64,000 bases of DNA from a virus. How positions within the stretch are numbered: position 1 is the first letter of the stretch; the number at the start of each line of letters is the position of its first letter. A model generated the notes under the pieces. That model did not search any database, was not told where the DNA came from, and saw only the letters and a list, made by a program, of their open reading frames with translations. The DNA lies in IMG/VR virus record IMGVR_UViG_3300042446_001732, positions 34,314 through 98,313 of that record. One strand, written 5' to 3'. The position numbers were made by a program, and so were the translations under genes. Positions 48,961 through 56,708 of the stretch are shown here, in pieces.

Positions 48961-49403
48961 GTGACAAGTTACACATTGGCAATGAGATGCGACAATTAGA
49001 TCTCAAGAACAGAGACTTCTACGACAGCTTGGATGCAGAAGAACGCAAAAAGTTCAGCACATTTCTCATGCTGCGTTGGAGTAGTTGTGTTGAAGGATCA
49101 CAGGAATTGCAAGAATACTATGTGCAAAGCTGCAATCACTATCTCAACAAGCACTTTTTTACTCTGAGTCGCCATCCCAAACTGCAATGGTTGTGTTCCA
49201 CTGCTGTTAGTCCAGGCATGGGCACGCCTCGACACAACTGGATTGCGCCCAAAAAGAAAGAAGCAGGTGCCAGTGCCAAACGCAAAGCACTGGCCGCGAT
49301 GTTTCCGCATTACAAAGACGACGAGATTGATGTCATGATGCAAATAGTAACGCAAAAAGAAATTGACGCTTACCACAAGAGCGCTGGCTTTGATAAAAAA
49401 TGA
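48957..49403 (+). CDS. Clamp-loader small subunit, gp62-like (probable)
   Basis: A 148-residue protein, MSDKLHIGNEMRQLDLKNRD. The plan 'FYDSL..EE.KKFS.F.MLRW.S', ending in YHKSAGFDKK, with YYVQSCNHYLNKHFFTLSRH between, is that of gp62 of T4-like cyanophages. gp62 pairs with gp44 to load the gp45 clamp. No gp44 gene is in this window, so the partner must be elsewhere. Start chosen at the ATGA overlap with the preceding gene. Confidence 0.65.
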   Translation: MSDKLHIGNEMRQLDLKNRDFYDSLDAEERKKFSTFLMLRWSSCVEGSQELQEYYVQSCNHYLNKHFFTLSRHPKLQWLCSTAVSPGMGTPRHNWIAPKKKEAGASAKRKALAAMFPHYKDDEIDVMMQIVTQKEIDAYHKSAGFDKK

Positions 49404-50119
49404 TTCAACAGTTGGTAGTCAATGGTTGCAGTTACATGGACATGTACGCACAGGGCAACGGGCATGCGGACCTGGCACAACAACTTGGTATTGCCAATTA
49501 TTCCTGCCTGGCCATTGGTGGCAGTGCAAACTCTCGTATCATACGCAGCACTCTCAAACACAGTTATCAGGCCGCAGTGCCTACATTTTATTTACTGGGC
49601 ATGACATTTCTCAGCAGGCTTGAAATACCTATATTGGGTCAGGATCCCAGCCGTGAGTTTGAGGGCACCTGGACCAATCCTCAGAATCAACAATTTAGAT
49701 CGCAATGGATACCAAACTGGACTGATCGAGATACCAAACAATGGATAGGACTCAAACTCAAAAGTGAATTTCAGAGCATTGTTGATCGACTGGAAGATTT
49801 GATGTACCGTATGTTGAGTTTGCAGGCCAGCCTGACTGCTCGTGGTCATCGTGTGTTGATGTATCAACAAGCAGACAACATTTATCAGGAGTTTATTGAA
49901 GACTCTCGTTTTGAACTTTTTAAAAACAATGTTGGCATCAAAGACGGATTTGTCTGGCGATCAATTGCGTGGCAACACGGACATAAGGTTGCTGCTGTGA
50001 ATTATTCCGAAACTGATCAATATGTGCCACCAGACATGGCTCACCCTTTGCCCGGACATCATTTGATGATCAATACTCATTTGACACAGTATATCAAAGA
50101 TGCTAAAATACTAGCATGA
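49400..50119 (+). CDS. SGNH/GDSL-type hydrolase-like protein (copy 3)
   Basis: A 239-residue protein: LVVNGCSYMDMYAQGNGHA (candidate nucleophile Ser11), YSCLAIGGSANSRII (the conserved Gly/Asn block), FYLLGMTFLSRL, and PPDMAHPLPGHHLMI with the Asp-x-x-His pair. The Gly-Ser-Ala-Asn block after GCSY makes this the clearest SGNH member of the three. It overlaps the gp62-like gene by ATGA and ends by overlapping the next gene by ATGA; its 3' part contains the next promoter. Confidence 0.75.
   Translation: MIQQLVVNGCSYMDMYAQGNGHADLAQQLGIANYSCLAIGGSANSRIIRSTLKHSYQAAVPTFYLLGMTFLSRLEIPILGQDPSREFEGTWTNPQNQQFRSQWIPNWTDRDTKQWIGLKLKSEFQSIVDRLEDLMYRMLSLQASLTARGHRVLMYQQADNIYQEFIEDSRFELFKNNVGIKDGFVWRSIAWQHGHKVAAVNYSETDQYVPPDMAHPLPGHHLMINTHLTQYIKDAKILA
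50081..50109 (+). promoter_or_regulatory. Sigma70-type promoter with extended -10
   Basis: TTGACA (50081-50086), 17 bp, TGC, TAAAAT (50104-50109), inside the SGNH gene. Predicted start is the ATG at 50116; leaderless. Confidence 0.75.
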
Positions 50120-50790
50120 CATTTGCCTGTGCCTACTGCAAGAAAACTTTTGTAAAAGAAACGTCTATAGCGGTGCATGTGTGCGAGCCCAAGCGCCGTG
50201 CATTGCAAAAGGACGAACCTGGGGTGAGATTGGGGTTTCAGGCCTATTTGCGATTTTATGAAACCATGCAAGGATCGTCTGGTAACAAGACCTATGAAGA
50301 CTTTGCTGAGTCAGCTTACTATCGAGCCTTTGTGAAGTTTGGGCGTTACTGTGTGGACACCCGCACAATCAATCCAGCTCAGTTCATGTTGTGGCTACTA
50401 AAGGCACAAAAAAAGATTGACTACTGGTGCAGTGACAAGGTCTATACAGAATATTTGTTGTACTACCTGCAGACGGAGGCAGTGGATGATGCTCTGGCTC
50501 GAGCAATTGAATACAGCATGACCTGGCAAGAAAACACAGGCTATCCTGCACATGACTGTTTGCGTTACGGCAATACCAATGCAGCATGTTATGCTGTTAC
50601 ATCAGGAAGAGTAAGTCCCTGGGTGATTTACAACTGCGAGTCAGGCCAGAAGTTTTTGAGCGGTCTGGATCCCACTCAGGTGGCCATGATCTGGAGTTAC
50701 ATCGACAGTGATGCCTGGCAAAAACGTTTTAGAGATCGTCCCGAAGATCAAGCATATGCACAAGAAATTTTAACCCGAGCAGGATGGTAA
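50116..50790 (+). CDS. Zinc-finger-type conserved phage protein
   Basis: A 224-residue protein with an N-terminal finger CAYCKKTFVKETSIAVHVC (C-x2-C ... H-x3-C). The rest is helical: GFQAYLRFYETMQG, FVKFGRYCVDTRTINPAQFM, VYTEYLLYYLQTEAVDDAL, and ends EILTRAGW. This architecture is seen in T4-like marine phages, function unknown; a nucleic-acid-binding role is inferred from the finger. Leaderless start at the promoter's initiation point. Confidence 0.7.
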   Translation: MTFACAYCKKTFVKETSIAVHVCEPKRRALQKDEPGVRLGFQAYLRFYETMQGSSGNKTYEDFAESAYYRAFVKFGRYCVDTRTINPAQFMLWLLKAQKKIDYWCSDKVYTEYLLYYLQTEAVDDALARAIEYSMTWQENTGYPAHDCLRYGNTNAACYAVTSGRVSPWVIYNCESGQKFLSGLDPTQVAMIWSYIDSDAWQKRFRDRPEDQAYAQEILTRAGW

Positions 50791-50791
50791 C

Positions 50792-51142
50792 ATGATTCAA
50801 GGAATAATACCCGGCACAGGGTTAGTAACCACAGGCGGCAGCTCTATGCAGCCGTATATAAGCCCAGGATCGCAGAGTGCTGGAATATTACGGTACAATA
50901 CAAGTTTAAAAAATATAGAAGTGTATGACGGTGTCAGCTGGCTAACGTTGTCCGGCAGCCATACTCAGATAAGTCTTGACGGTCCAACACAGGAAGCTGT
51001 CCAGTGGGTTCGTCGTCGAATGGAACAAGAAAAACGCCTGGAAGAATTGGCCAGACAACATCCTGCTGTGGCTGATGCAGCGGCCGCAGTGGCTCAGGCG
51101 CAGGAACAACTGGACATAGTGACTGCTTTGGTACAACTATGA
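50792..51142 (+). CDS. Short fibre-like/structural-type protein
   Basis: A 116-residue protein: SGNQ-type beta start MIQGIIPGTGLVTTGG, QSAGILRYNTSLKNIEVYDG with SWLTL, then a charged helical tail (VRRRMEQEKRLEELARQHP). The 'G.lRYNt....ievydG..W..l' element is common in phage tail-fibre and virion proteins. It lies 1 nt after the preceding gene and overlaps the next by ATGA, which is an odd place for a fibre part. Confidence 0.6.
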   Translation: MIQGIIPGTGLVTTGGSSMQPYISPGSQSAGILRYNTSLKNIEVYDGVSWLTLSGSHTQISLDGPTQEAVQWVRRRMEQEKRLEELARQHPAVADAAAAVAQAQEQLDIVTALVQL

Positions 51143-51708
51143 GCGCAGACATTGATATAGACGTGCCCAACAGAGATGTTGTGTTGCAACTGATACAGCA
51201 TGTGCCTGCACAACAAAGCACTGGACGCAAGCACAACTCGGGCATTTATGTCACAGACATTCCGCGGGATGTGGTCAACGGACATGCAGCACTGGATTAC
51301 CAGTCAGCAGAACAACGTGGCTATTTCAAAATAGACCTGTTGAACATGAGTGTTTATAACTTGGTCCACGGCCCCGAACACTATGAAACGTTACTGGCAG
51401 CTACACCGCCTTGGAGTCGACTGTGGACAGATCGTGCCTGGGCCAGTCAACTGGTACACGTGGGCAACTATGCGGACCTGCTGCGAGAAATGAAGCCAGA
51501 CTCAATTCCTAGAATGGCTGCATTTATCAGCATTATTAGGCCGGGCAAAGCTCACCTACAAGGACAACCTTGGGATCAAGTGTTTGCTGAAGTCTGGAAC
51601 GGGGATGATAGTCGGGGCTATACCTTTAAAAAGGCACATGCTATTAGCTACGCTGCCTTGGTGGCCTTGCACATGAATTTACTCAATACGCCGGACCAAG
51701 GTAATTGA
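51139..51708 (+). CDS. Miniature DNA polymerase III alpha-like protein
   Basis: A 189-residue protein that keeps, in order, the core motifs of C-family polymerases: DIDID (residues 4-8, like PDIDIDF, palm Asp pair), KHNSGIYV (31-38, like H.AGVVI), GYFKIDLL (61-68, like KFDFLGL, third palm Asp at 66), MKPDSIPRMAAFISIIRPG (118-136, like LKPDSFED..A..ALYRPGP), and YTFKKAHAISYA (161-172, like F.KSHA.AYA). Normal DnaE is about 1,160 residues; the PHP, thumb, clamp-binding and OB parts are absent. Whether it polymerises is unknown. I recall similarly annotated short genes in T4-like cyanophages. Confidence 0.65.
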   Translation: MSADIDIDVPNRDVVLQLIQHVPAQQSTGRKHNSGIYVTDIPRDVVNGHAALDYQSAEQRGYFKIDLLNMSVYNLVHGPEHYETLLAATPPWSRLWTDRAWASQLVHVGNYADLLREMKPDSIPRMAAFISIIRPGKAHLQGQPWDQVFAEVWNGDDSRGYTFKKAHAISYAALVALHMNLLNTPDQGN

Positions 51709-52056
51709 TTTTCGCTTGGACTTTTTGCGGGCAATGTCCATAAGGCTACAAATGGGACCGTGCAAGATTTCCAGGTCCTTGTTGGCAAATGTTCTCAAAG
51801 TAACACGGAATTGATCCCATTCTTTGCGCAGGAAAATGTTTATAGGAATGCTTCTGTTGCTTTCCCACCACCATGTGCCGGCTAGTTCTAAAAATAACAT
51901 CTTGTCAGACTGATCTATCACTGATCCAAAGTCGTAAATAGTTGTCACAATGTCATCACGGTTTTGTACCACTCCTACGTACTCTTGATTTGCGTAAACG
52001 CACAAGGTAATAAAGGGGTACTTTTCCGTTAATTTTTCAAATATGTTATTGCCCAT
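51679..52056 (-). CDS. Conserved-type phage protein of unknown function
   Basis: A 125-residue protein: MGNNIFEKLTEKYPFITLCV, YANQEYVGVVQNRDDIVTTI, then LAGTWWWESNRSIPINIFLR, and a basic end (ARKKSKRKSITLVRRIE). The WWWESNR.IPI segment is highly conserved-looking and recalls a hypothetical protein of T4-like cyanophages. Basic tail suggests nucleic-acid contact. Convergent with the mini-polymerase gene (30-bp overlap) and divergent from the fibre gene; a late box ends 7 nt before its ATG. Confidence 0.7.
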   Translation of the reverse strand: MGNNIFEKLTEKYPFITLCVYANQEYVGVVQNRDDIVTTIYDFGSVIDQSDKMLFLELAGTWWWESNRSIPINIFLRKEWDQFRVTLRTFANKDLEILHGPICSLMDIARKKSKRKSITLVRRIE

Positions 52057-52062
52057 CAGGGT

Positions 52063-52070
52063 TATTTATT
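52063..52070 (-). promoter_or_regulatory. Late promoter box AATAAATA
   Basis: Minus-strand AATAAATA ending 7 nt before the ATG at 52056; leaderless, divergent with the box at 52075. Confidence 0.6.
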
Positions 52071-52074
52071 AGCA

Positions 52075-52082
52075 GCTAAATA
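52075..52082 (+). promoter_or_regulatory. Late promoter box GCTAAATA
   Basis: GCTAAATA ending 6 nt before the ATG at 52088; leaderless, 4 bp from the opposing late box. Confidence 0.6.
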
Positions 52083-52087
52083 GAGTA

Positions 52088-53158
52088 ATGTATTCCACCA
52101 CCGTTTATCTTTACCAACAAATTACTCGAGTGTTATTGGTCAACACTGATGGTGGCTACTTCACAGCAAGGTATGACCCAGTGTACGCAAAATCTCTAAC
52201 CATCAACAAAGGCGTGGATAATGTTCTCTTGTTTGAGTTCATTAACCAAGACCAAAAACCTGTAAACATCACAGGTAGCACGTTTGTTTTCCGTGTGATC
52301 AACCAGGCAGGCGATGAGCTGTTGGTACAAAAGGATTGCGAAGTGTTGAGTGCTACTACAGGACGTGTGAAAGTGGTACTAGACAGTACTGACACCATTA
52401 ACATACAAGCACAGCCTGCCAGCTACAGCATCACACGCACAGCCGGTAACTATGCACAAGCTGTGTATGTGGACGCCAACAGCCAAGCTCGTGCAGACTG
52501 CAATATTGTGGACTCTGTGCTGCCACAATTTCAGCCCAGTCAGCCAGTCACGGTGCCTGACATCTACGGCAAGAATCAATTTGTGAGTGCAGCACCCACA
52601 TCTTATCCAGACTGGGCCTTGAACCCGCAACCAATCAACAGCATACAACAAACTGAATTTTATAGTAGTCATATTGAAACCACAGGTGCTGCATTTACCA
52701 CAGTGAAATTTGATCTGGTTCACTTTACCGGAGCAATCAAGGTTCAGGCTGCTGAAAACTATGAGTCAGTTTGGTATGATGTCAGCGAAGCTCGTGAATA
52801 CTTTGATGACACAATCAGCGACTATTTTAACATTGTGGGCTATCATCCGCTGTTGCGTCTAGCATTGAACAACTCCATTGGCTACGGAGCCAGCGGCACA
52901 GTCACAGTGGTCAACGGTGTGGTCACAGGAGTGTCCCTGACCAATTCAGGATATAGCTATGTGGCTGCACCTTATGTTCAGATTCTGGGCAACGGTGCTG
53001 GCGCCATAGTAGAAGCGGTATATGGCGGCAACGGAACAATCAGCCAGGTCAATGTGATTGCTGGAGGTTCTGGATACTTACCAATTCAATTCTTGGGCAG
53101 TCCATCTGCTACTGCGGTTTTCAGCAACGGCAAGATTGAAAACGTTCAATATCGTTGA
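52088..53158 (+). CDS. Virion structural protein (fibre/baseplate type)
   Basis: A 356-residue protein. The N-terminal ~110 residues (SLTINKGVDNVLLFEFINQD, then VNITGSTFVFRVINQAGDEL) resemble the upper-baseplate BppU-type beta domain. The middle holds YSSHIETTGAAFTTVKFDL. The C-terminal 80 residues have two or three repeats of the form 'GVSLTNSGYSY..AP.VQILGNGAGA' and 'NVIAGGSGY', typical of phage virion beta-structures. Late promoter directly upstream. Exact position in the virion is not known. Confidence 0.7.
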   Translation: MYSTTVYLYQQITRVLLVNTDGGYFTARYDPVYAKSLTINKGVDNVLLFEFINQDQKPVNITGSTFVFRVINQAGDELLVQKDCEVLSATTGRVKVVLDSTDTINIQAQPASYSITRTAGNYAQAVYVDANSQARADCNIVDSVLPQFQPSQPVTVPDIYGKNQFVSAAPTSYPDWALNPQPINSIQQTEFYSSHIETTGAAFTTVKFDLVHFTGAIKVQAAENYESVWYDVSEAREYFDDTISDYFNIVGYHPLLRLALNNSIGYGASGTVTVVNGVVTGVSLTNSGYSYVAAPYVQILGNGAGAIVEAVYGGNGTISQVNVIAGGSGYLPIQFLGSPSATAVFSNGKIENVQYR

Positions 53159-53183
53159 TATTGTGTGACAACTCTGCTATACT
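53155..53183 (+). promoter_or_regulatory. Sigma70-type promoter of the primase gene
   Basis: TTGATA (53155-53160), 17 bp, TGC, TATACT (53178-53183). Predicted start is the ATG at 53190; leaderless. Confidence 0.75.
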
Positions 53184-53189
53184 AAGCAG

Positions 53190-54161
53190 ATGCTGGATAT
53201 CTTAGATTACTTACCCGCCAAGCGAAAAGTCAGTCCCAGCGGCTGGATCAGCTTTAATGCGGTATGCTGTGATCACAATGGCAACAGTCCAGATCGACGC
53301 AGTCGCGGCGGCATCAAAACAAACGAACAGGGTTGGAGCTATCATTGCTTCAACTGTGGATACACTGCCAGCTTTATTATTGGACGCACAATAAGTTACA
53401 AGGCTCGGAATCTATTGGGTTGGATGGGTGTTCCAGAACGGGAAATTGACCTAGTTAACTTGGAAAGTCTAAGACATCGAAGCATACACGGACTGCTAGA
53501 AGATCGACAAGCAACCGACACATTGGTTCAGGGAATTGAATTTGAAGAATGGGAATTACCTCCAGGCGCAGAGTTTTTGACAGCAGAATTTGCAGTGCAG
53601 TGGGAGTACTTACAAAGTAGATGTGTGCCATCTGACTTTCCGTTTATGGTGCAGGCTCAGTCCAAGCGACCAGGTGTGATAGTTCCGTTCACATACAACA
53701 ACAAAATTGTGGGCAGTACTGTTCGATTCTTGGACAATCACAATCCTCGATATCTAAACAACATGCAACCAGGTTATGTGTTTGGCGCAGACTTGTTGCA
53801 CAACAACTGGACTCATGTGATAGTGACAGAAGGTATCTTTGACGCACTGTCAATTGGAGGTCTAGCACTCATGCACAACACAGTGAATGATGCTCAAGCA
53901 AAATTGATACGCCGATTGGGCAAGGAAGTTACTGTGGTACCCGACCAGGATTCTGCAGGTATTGAACTGATAGATCGTGCTGTGGAACTGAACTGGGCAG
54001 TAAGCATACCTGCCTGGCCTGCAGACGTCAAAGATGTCAACGATGCTGTGAAGAAATATGGTAGGCTAGGCGCACTGATAACTATCATGCAAGCTAGAGA
54101 AACATCCAAGATCAAAATTGAATTACGAAAGAAACAACTTGTTAAAAGACTACGGAACTGA
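53190..54161 (+). CDS. DNA primase, gp61-like
   Basis: A 323-residue primase. The N-terminal zinc-binding domain has CCDHNGNSPDRRSRGG and YHCFNCGYTASF. The Toprim core has VIVTEGIFDALSI (Glu), VTVVPDQDSAG (DxD) and DVKDVNDAV. It makes RNA primers for lagging-strand synthesis as part of the T4-type primosome with gp41, whose gene overlaps its 3' end by 44 nt. The length is close to T4 gp61 (342 residues). Its message is predicted to begin exactly at the ATG. Confidence 0.88.
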   Translation: MLDILDYLPAKRKVSPSGWISFNAVCCDHNGNSPDRRSRGGIKTNEQGWSYHCFNCGYTASFIIGRTISYKARNLLGWMGVPEREIDLVNLESLRHRSIHGLLEDRQATDTLVQGIEFEEWELPPGAEFLTAEFAVQWEYLQSRCVPSDFPFMVQAQSKRPGVIVPFTYNNKIVGSTVRFLDNHNPRYLNNMQPGYVFGADLLHNNWTHVIVTEGIFDALSIGGLALMHNTVNDAQAKLIRRLGKEVTVVPDQDSAGIELIDRAVELNWAVSIPAWPADVKDVNDAVKKYGRLGALITIMQARETSKIKIELRKKQLVKRLRN

Positions 54162-55584
54162 TGTACAACGACTGTTCCTGGAGATGATACTTCAGGATGC
54201 AGAAAGTTATGTTCGTGTACAGAACATCTACAATCCAGAAAACTTTGATCGTAGTGTAAGACCTGCGGCCGAGTTTATCAAGACACACAGTGTGGACCAC
54301 GGCACCTTGCCCACTGCTGCACAGATCGCTGCAACCACAGGGATCAAACTACAGCACCTGGACGAATTCAATGAAGGACATCATGCCTGGTTCATGGAGG
54401 AGTTTGAAAACTTTACCAAACGTCAGGAACTGGAACGTGCTATTTTGAAAGCAGCTGACTTGCTGGAAAAGGGTGACTATGATCCTGTGGAAAAACTGAT
54501 CAAGGATGCTGTGCAGATCAGTCTAACCAAGGACATGGGCACGGACTATTTTGATGATCCCAGTGCTCGTATCAACAAGTACTTCAATGCTGGAGGACAG
54601 GTTAGCACAGGATGGCCACAAATGGATCGATTGTTGTATGGTGGATTCAGTCGTGGAGAGCTGAACATTTTTGCAGGCGGATCAGGCTCGGGCAAAAGTC
54701 TTGTGATGATGAACATTGCACTAAACTGGTTGCAGCAGGGTCTAAGTGGTGTATACATCACCCTGGAACTTTCTGAAGAGCTAACCAGTTTACGAAGTGA
54801 TGCCATGCTGACCAGCATGAGCACCAAAGAGATCCGCAAGGACATTGAGACCACAGCACTCAAGGTCAAAATGATTCAAAAGAAGTCTGGACAGTATCGT
54901 GTGAAGGGACTGCCGGCACAAAGCAATGTGAATGACATTCGTGCTTACTTGAAAGAAGTGCAGATACAAACAGGTATCCGGGTGGACTTTATTATGGTAG
55001 ACTACCTGGACTTGGTCATGCCTGTGAGTGCCAAAGTCAGTCCCAACGACTTGTTTGTGAAAGACAAGTATGTATCGGAAGAACTGCGTAACCTGGCCAA
55101 AGAACTAGGTATCCTGATGGTAACTGCAAGTCAGTTGAATCGAAGTGCTGTGGAAGAAATTGAATTTGATCACAGCCATATTTCAGGTGGTATCAGCAAA
55201 ATCAACACAGCAGACAATGTGTTTGGTATCTTTACAAGTCGTGCCATGAAAGAGCGTGGCAAGTATCAGATACAATGTATGAAATCTCGAAGCTCGACCG
55301 GCGTTGGTCAAAAAATTGATTTGGAGTATAACATTGAAACCATGCGTATTACTGACGAAGGCGGGGACGAAAACGGTTATAACAAACCACAAAGTTCAAT
55401 CATGGACAGTATCAAGGCCAAGAGCCAGGTTGTTGCAAGCTCCGACGCCACTTGGGCTGTCCCCACAGGCGGCACACATGTCTGGGACAAGCCCATGGTC
55501 AAACACGAAGATGTTGCCAAGGTCAGCGGCGACGTTCAAAGTGCCAAGCTAAAACAAATGCTCGGCAAGATCAAATCAGGTTAA
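54118..55584 (+). CDS. Replicative DNA helicase, gp41-like (DnaB family)
   Basis: A 488-residue protein if begun at the TTG at 54118; a TTG at 54139 (LLKDYGTDVQRLF) is an equally plausible start, and no ATG or GTG occurs before residue 24. Both lie inside the primase gene. Walker A is FAGGSGSGKSLVMM, Walker B IMVDYLDLVMP, then LMVTASQLNRSA and the C-terminal KSRSSTGVGQKIDL arginine-finger region of the DnaB/RecA-type fold. It unwinds the fork ahead of the polymerase. Unusual non-ATG start in a key replication gene. Confidence 0.9.
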   Translation: MNYERNNLLKDYGTDVQRLFLEMILQDAESYVRVQNIYNPENFDRSVRPAAEFIKTHSVDHGTLPTAAQIAATTGIKLQHLDEFNEGHHAWFMEEFENFTKRQELERAILKAADLLEKGDYDPVEKLIKDAVQISLTKDMGTDYFDDPSARINKYFNAGGQVSTGWPQMDRLLYGGFSRGELNIFAGGSGSGKSLVMMNIALNWLQQGLSGVYITLELSEELTSLRSDAMLTSMSTKEIRKDIETTALKVKMIQKKSGQYRVKGLPAQSNVNDIRAYLKEVQIQTGIRVDFIMVDYLDLVMPVSAKVSPNDLFVKDKYVSEELRNLAKELGILMVTASQLNRSAVEEIEFDHSHISGGISKINTADNVFGIFTSRAMKERGKYQIQCMKSRSSTGVGQKIDLEYNIETMRITDEGGDENGYNKPQSSIMDSIKAKSQVVASSDATWAVPTGGTHVWDKPMVKHEDVAKVSGDVQSAKLKQMLGKIKSG

Positions 55585-55587
55585 ACA

Positions 55588-56658
55588 ATGGATCTTATAA
55601 ACAATATACCTTCACTGCCCAGCACTTTTGTTTCTGCAGACAACCGCCGACGCCTCTATCAATTTAATGACCATTGCGTTACAGACGAGATTATTAATCA
55701 GACTATACTAGAGTGCGGCCCAGAAGATTACATCTCCAGCGACTTTTATTGCAAATTGGATTCTGCACATAATATTCTTTGTATGCCAGTGGTATTTTAT
55801 GCCTCTTCTATTCCTGTAGCACGTTCAATAAATCACAGTTCTCCAGCGGTTTTAAAAACAGAATATTGTTTTAATTTTTCAGTCAATCTTAAACGCATAA
55901 ATCGTTTCATAATGATAAAGCTGATAGAGTGGTTTGGGCTCACCAACATGGATTATACCTGGAGTGGTGTTGATTCCAACTTTGATATGAGCATTATTAT
56001 TCAAGAAATGAATTCCGTTCAGAATCCGCCTTGGTCTAGGGAGTTTGAAAGTTTTCTACTAGCACCGATCACAACACAGAAAAAATGGATCAACACACCC
56101 AACGATACTCTAATAGAGTCAACTCATATTCAGACAGTCAATAAAAAAGCCTGGCATGCTGGTCTAGATCAACTGTTTTCTCACAGTGCAGTTAGCTTGA
56201 TTGCTGAAAGCATTGACTATCAATCAGGTGCTGGTTACACTGAAAAGACTGCATATGCATTATTTGGCCAAACGTTTCCTATATGGGTAGGCGGAAAATA
56301 CCAAGCCGAACAATTTGCTAAACTAGGATACGACACGTTTGACGATGTTATTGATCATTCGTATCAGTATAGAGACACCTTGATAGAACGCTGTTACTAT
56401 GCAATTGCTGATAATTTAGAAATTCTTAAAAATTTAGAACATGCTACTGCGTTACGAAATAACCTGTCAACTCGATTGACAGAGAATCGACAAAAGTTAT
56501 TGACAGATTGTACTGTGCTTGACCCACTGCTACTTGCTAAGTTTCGGAAGATCATAAGAGATTGGTTAAACAAAGGCATTGATATGTCAGAGGCAGAAGG
56601 TGTTGGCTTTGAAAATGCATACATTAATCGAATGATGATACATCTTGGTAACTGTTAA
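55588..56658 (+). CDS. Unknown protein, paralogue of the gene at 4119
   Basis: A 356-residue protein, the same length as the one at 4119. Shared C-terminal order: EKTAYALFGQTFPIWVGG, AEQFAKLGYDTFDDVIDHSY, and a following helical segment with NRQKLLTDC. The N-terminal halves differ. By eye the gene is more AT-rich than gp41 upstream, hinting at later acquisition. Function unknown; see the 4119 entry for the family signature. Starts 3 nt after the helicase stop. Confidence 0.7.
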   Translation: MDLINNIPSLPSTFVSADNRRRLYQFNDHCVTDEIINQTILECGPEDYISSDFYCKLDSAHNILCMPVVFYASSIPVARSINHSSPAVLKTEYCFNFSVNLKRINRFIMIKLIEWFGLTNMDYTWSGVDSNFDMSIIIQEMNSVQNPPWSREFESFLLAPITTQKKWINTPNDTLIESTHIQTVNKKAWHAGLDQLFSHSAVSLIAESIDYQSGAGYTEKTAYALFGQTFPIWVGGKYQAEQFAKLGYDTFDDVIDHSYQYRDTLIERCYYAIADNLEILKNLEHATALRNNLSTRLTENRQKLLTDCTVLDPLLLAKFRKIIRDWLNKGIDMSEAEGVGFENAYINRMMIHLGNC

Positions 56659-56708
56659 GCAACACTGACGCTGATCGGGGCATAATCTAACACAACGATC
56701 ATCTGGTG

